A stretch of 64,000 bases of DNA from Chryseobacterium capnotolerans (lineage in GTDB: Bacteria > Bacteroidota > Bacteroidia > Flavobacteriales > Weeksellaceae): contig NZ_CP065589.1 in NCBI RefSeq assembly GCF_021278965.1, positions 1,369,001 to 1,433,000 on the forward strand, read 5' to 3'. The notes under the pieces are model-generated. The model was not told the DNA's origin. It saw only the letters and a list, made by a program, of their open reading frames with translations, and ran no database searches. A program made the position numbers and the translations under genes. This document shows, one piece after another, positions 63,566 through 64,000 of the stretch. The first letter of the stretch is position 1; each line of letters opens with the position of its first letter.

Positions 63566-64000
63566 ATGAAAAAGATAATAATGTCAATGACTGCATTAAT
63601 TGTTTTAGCAGCAAGCTTTAATATTAATGCACAAACAAAAAATAATACTCAAACCAAAAAACCAAAAATGGAAAAAATTGAAGTAATCCAACATAATAAT
63701 CCATTCGGACTGGTTTATGATGATGCGATCACAGAAAATGTATCAGGAAAAGTGAATATCCATCCGGTAAAATATAAATTGAATGGAATTGATATTGCAG
63801 CCAATGTTTACACCCCTGCCAATTATGATCCTTCAAAAAAATATGCAGCAATCACTGTTGCACATCCAAATGGAGGTGTTAAGGAACAGACAGCAGGTCT
63901 TTATGCACAGCGTTTGGCGGAAGCTGGTTATATCACAATTGCTGCGGATGCATCTTATCAGGGAGCAAGTGGGGGAGAACCTCGTCACACCGATAAACCT
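63566..64000 (+). CDS. Secreted alpha/beta hydrolase, dienelactone-hydrolase-like (cut by the window end)
   Basis: From ATG 63566, 145 codons are open to the window edge. Signal peptide MKKIIMSMTALIVLAASFNINAQ, then a Lys/Gln-rich linker and a hydrolase N-terminus: DIAANVYTPANYDPSKKYAAITVAHPNGGVKEQTAGLYAQRLAEAGYITIAADASYQG, the oxyanion-side region (AHPNGG) of DLH/YcjY-like hydrolases. The nucleophile and His are beyond base 64000. 18 bases after the CMD gene and in the same direction. Confidence 0.8.
   Translation, partial: MKKIIMSMTALIVLAASFNINAQTKNNTQTKKPKMEKIEVIQHNNPFGLVYDDAITENVSGKVNIHPVKYKLNGIDIAANVYTPANYDPSKKYAAITVAHPNGGVKEQTAGLYAQRLAEAGYITIAADASYQGASGGEPRHTDKP

Overview
The window looks like a chromosome segment of a flavobacterium of the Chryseobacterium/Elizabethkingia type (Bacteroidota). 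The grounds are low GC content, genes with almost no Shine-Dalgarno sequences, recurrent -33 TTTG / -7 TAnnTTTG promoters, secreted proteins of the flavobacterial kind (N-terminal AQxGxNT... modules, SusC/FhuA-like TonB receptor) and protein families with strong Chryseobacterium flavour. No rRNA, tRNA, CRISPR array or transposase was found.

Layout. 1-6 kb: YdeI-like fragment, PhzF-like protein, and the oxidative pentose phosphate operon gnd-zwf-pgl. 6-10 kb: a secreted C1q-like surface protein, an AraC regulator and a secreted beta-lactamase-fold serine hydrolase. 10-16.3 kb: a metal or siderophore type export/import cassette (small Cys/His secreted protein, TonB receptor, two ABC-2 permeases, ATPase). 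16.4-22.8 kb: an accessory array in which the last ~30 codons of an OmpA-family lipoprotein gene recur four times outside the intact gene, separating small gene cassettes, together with a recurrent CTCCAAAGT hairpin. 22.8-25.1 kb: a retron-type defence locus (HTH regulator, DUF3800 protein, an 81-nt inverted-repeat RNA candidate, retron reverse transcriptase). 25.1-30 kb: hairpin-rich DNA, a second surface protein, a fused double GNAT and a LysR regulator. 30-39.6 kb: tyrosinase with a DUF2182 membrane partner, a CREST-like membrane protein, a PIG-L deacetylase / 34-aa membrane peptide / sodium symporter set, a DUF2911 protein and a haloperoxidase-like hydrolase. 40-43 kb: arsenic resistance operon. 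43.6-64 kb: a long redox/electrophile-detoxification island (SDRs, AKRs, acetoacetate-decarboxylase-like proteins, ALDH, nitroreductase, DJ-1/Hsp31-like protein, flavodoxin, alpha/beta hydrolases, carboxymuconolactone decarboxylase) studded with four AraC-family regulators.

How it works together. In the 43-64 kb island several promoters carry a precisely spaced AraC-type direct repeat (GTTAC then GNTAC 21 bp later, with the -7 TTTG 51 bp after the first half-site), so the scattered genes probably form one regulon. The retron operon has its own palindromic operator upstream of the HTH gene.

Caveat on reading frames. At least eight genes are broken by a one-base change, mostly in homopolymer tracts (PhzF, Cys/His protein, retron RT, PIG-L deacetylase, haloperoxidase-like hydrolase, two SDRs, flavodoxin). 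In each case the other frame continues the family sequence to a natural stop. I annotate each as one locus; uncorrected sequencing indels are the simplest explanation.
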